Of a stretch of 64,000 nucleotides of DNA, positions 63,917 through 64,000 are shown piece by piece. The notes under the pieces are model-generated. The model was not told the origin of the DNA, searched no databases, and worked only from the letters and a program-made list of their open reading frames with translations. The stretch comes from an uncultured Erythrobacter sp. (GTDB taxonomy: Bacteria > Pseudomonadota > Alphaproteobacteria > Sphingomonadales > Sphingomonadaceae): contig CANMZA010000002.1 in assembly GCA_947502305.1 (NCBI GenBank), forward strand, positions 1-64,000, given 5' to 3'. Made by a program: the position numbers and the translations under genes. Each line of letters starts with the position of its first letter. The first letter of the stretch is position 1.

Positions 63917-64000
63917 ACGCGAGCAGCGCCAATATCGAAGGTCGCCCCCTTAGGCAAGGGATTAGGTGTCAGATGATGGATGTCCGCCCAAAGCCGCGCC

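Noticed and set aside
63917-64000. Possible gene end entering from the right edge
   Set aside because: Only 84 bases; a short open minus-strand frame ending TAA exists but cannot be judged.

Overview
This 64 kb window looks like chromosome of a GC-rich alphaproteobacterium, most likely Sphingomonadales (Erythrobacter/Altererythrobacter type). This is an inference from protein style: four TonB-dependent receptors, several with the IVVTATRR/IVVTGSR amino-terminal signature usual in this order; a tRNA-Trp near secE-nusG; S46, M14 and ABC-permease/M1 peptidases; and an ABA4-like protein. There is no rRNA, CRISPR array, insertion sequence, phage gene or sign of recent transfer.

Layout. (1) 1-5.6 kb, minus strand: a complete type I secretion operon (TolC, ABC exporter, HlyD) leading straight into its probable substrate, an RTX-repeat zinc protease cut by the left edge. 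(2) 5.8-9.0 kb: a secreted VIT/vWA/DUF2135 protein carrying a TonB-receptor-like segment. (3) 9.0-13.8 kb, minus: a four-gene NodT-MacA-MacB(ATPase)-MacB(permease) efflux operon. (4) 14-17.7 kb: a Tat-exported PhoX/DUF839 protein and an S46 dipeptidyl-peptidase. (5) 17.7-28.2 kb: a beta-glucan (laminarin-type) utilisation locus. TonB receptor, GH16, GH3 and a sodium/solute symporter run one way; a LacI repressor and an MFS transporter run the other. The divergent promoter holds two operator-like palindromes 21 bp apart. (6) 28.3-35.6 kb, minus: M14 carboxypeptidase, ABC ATPase, and an ABC permease fused to an M1 aminopeptidase. (7) 35.9-39.2 kb: a large TonB receptor. (8) 39.3-54.6 kb: a catabolic region with hppD, two more VOC proteins, a carboxymuconolactone decarboxylase-family protein, two thiolase-family proteins, enoyl-CoA hydratase, acyl-CoA dehydrogenase, two TonB receptors, a Baeyer-Villiger-type flavoprotein and a MoCF-domain protein. 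hppD has a consensus promoter overlapped by a palindrome. (9) 54.6-63.9 kb: the housekeeping cluster tRNA-Trp, secE, nusG, rplK, rplA, all minus strand but split by plus-strand genes: an AGCS symporter between tRNA-Trp and secE, and PspA-like, ABA4-like, unknown membrane and Gly-rich secreted proteins between nusG and rplK.

Biological reading. The window serves a heterotroph that takes macromolecules apart outside the cell and in the periplasm and imports the pieces through TonB receptors and secondary transporters. The best-supported regulatory features are the paired LacI-type operators (25764-25806), the hppD promoter/operator (40992-41039) and bidirectional terminators at convergent gene ends. 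The most unusual items are the TonB-plug-like segment inside the VIT/vWA protein, the RTX protease whose third zinc ligand appears displaced, the peptidase-ABC transporter fusion, and the breakup of the secE-nusG-rplK-rplA block.
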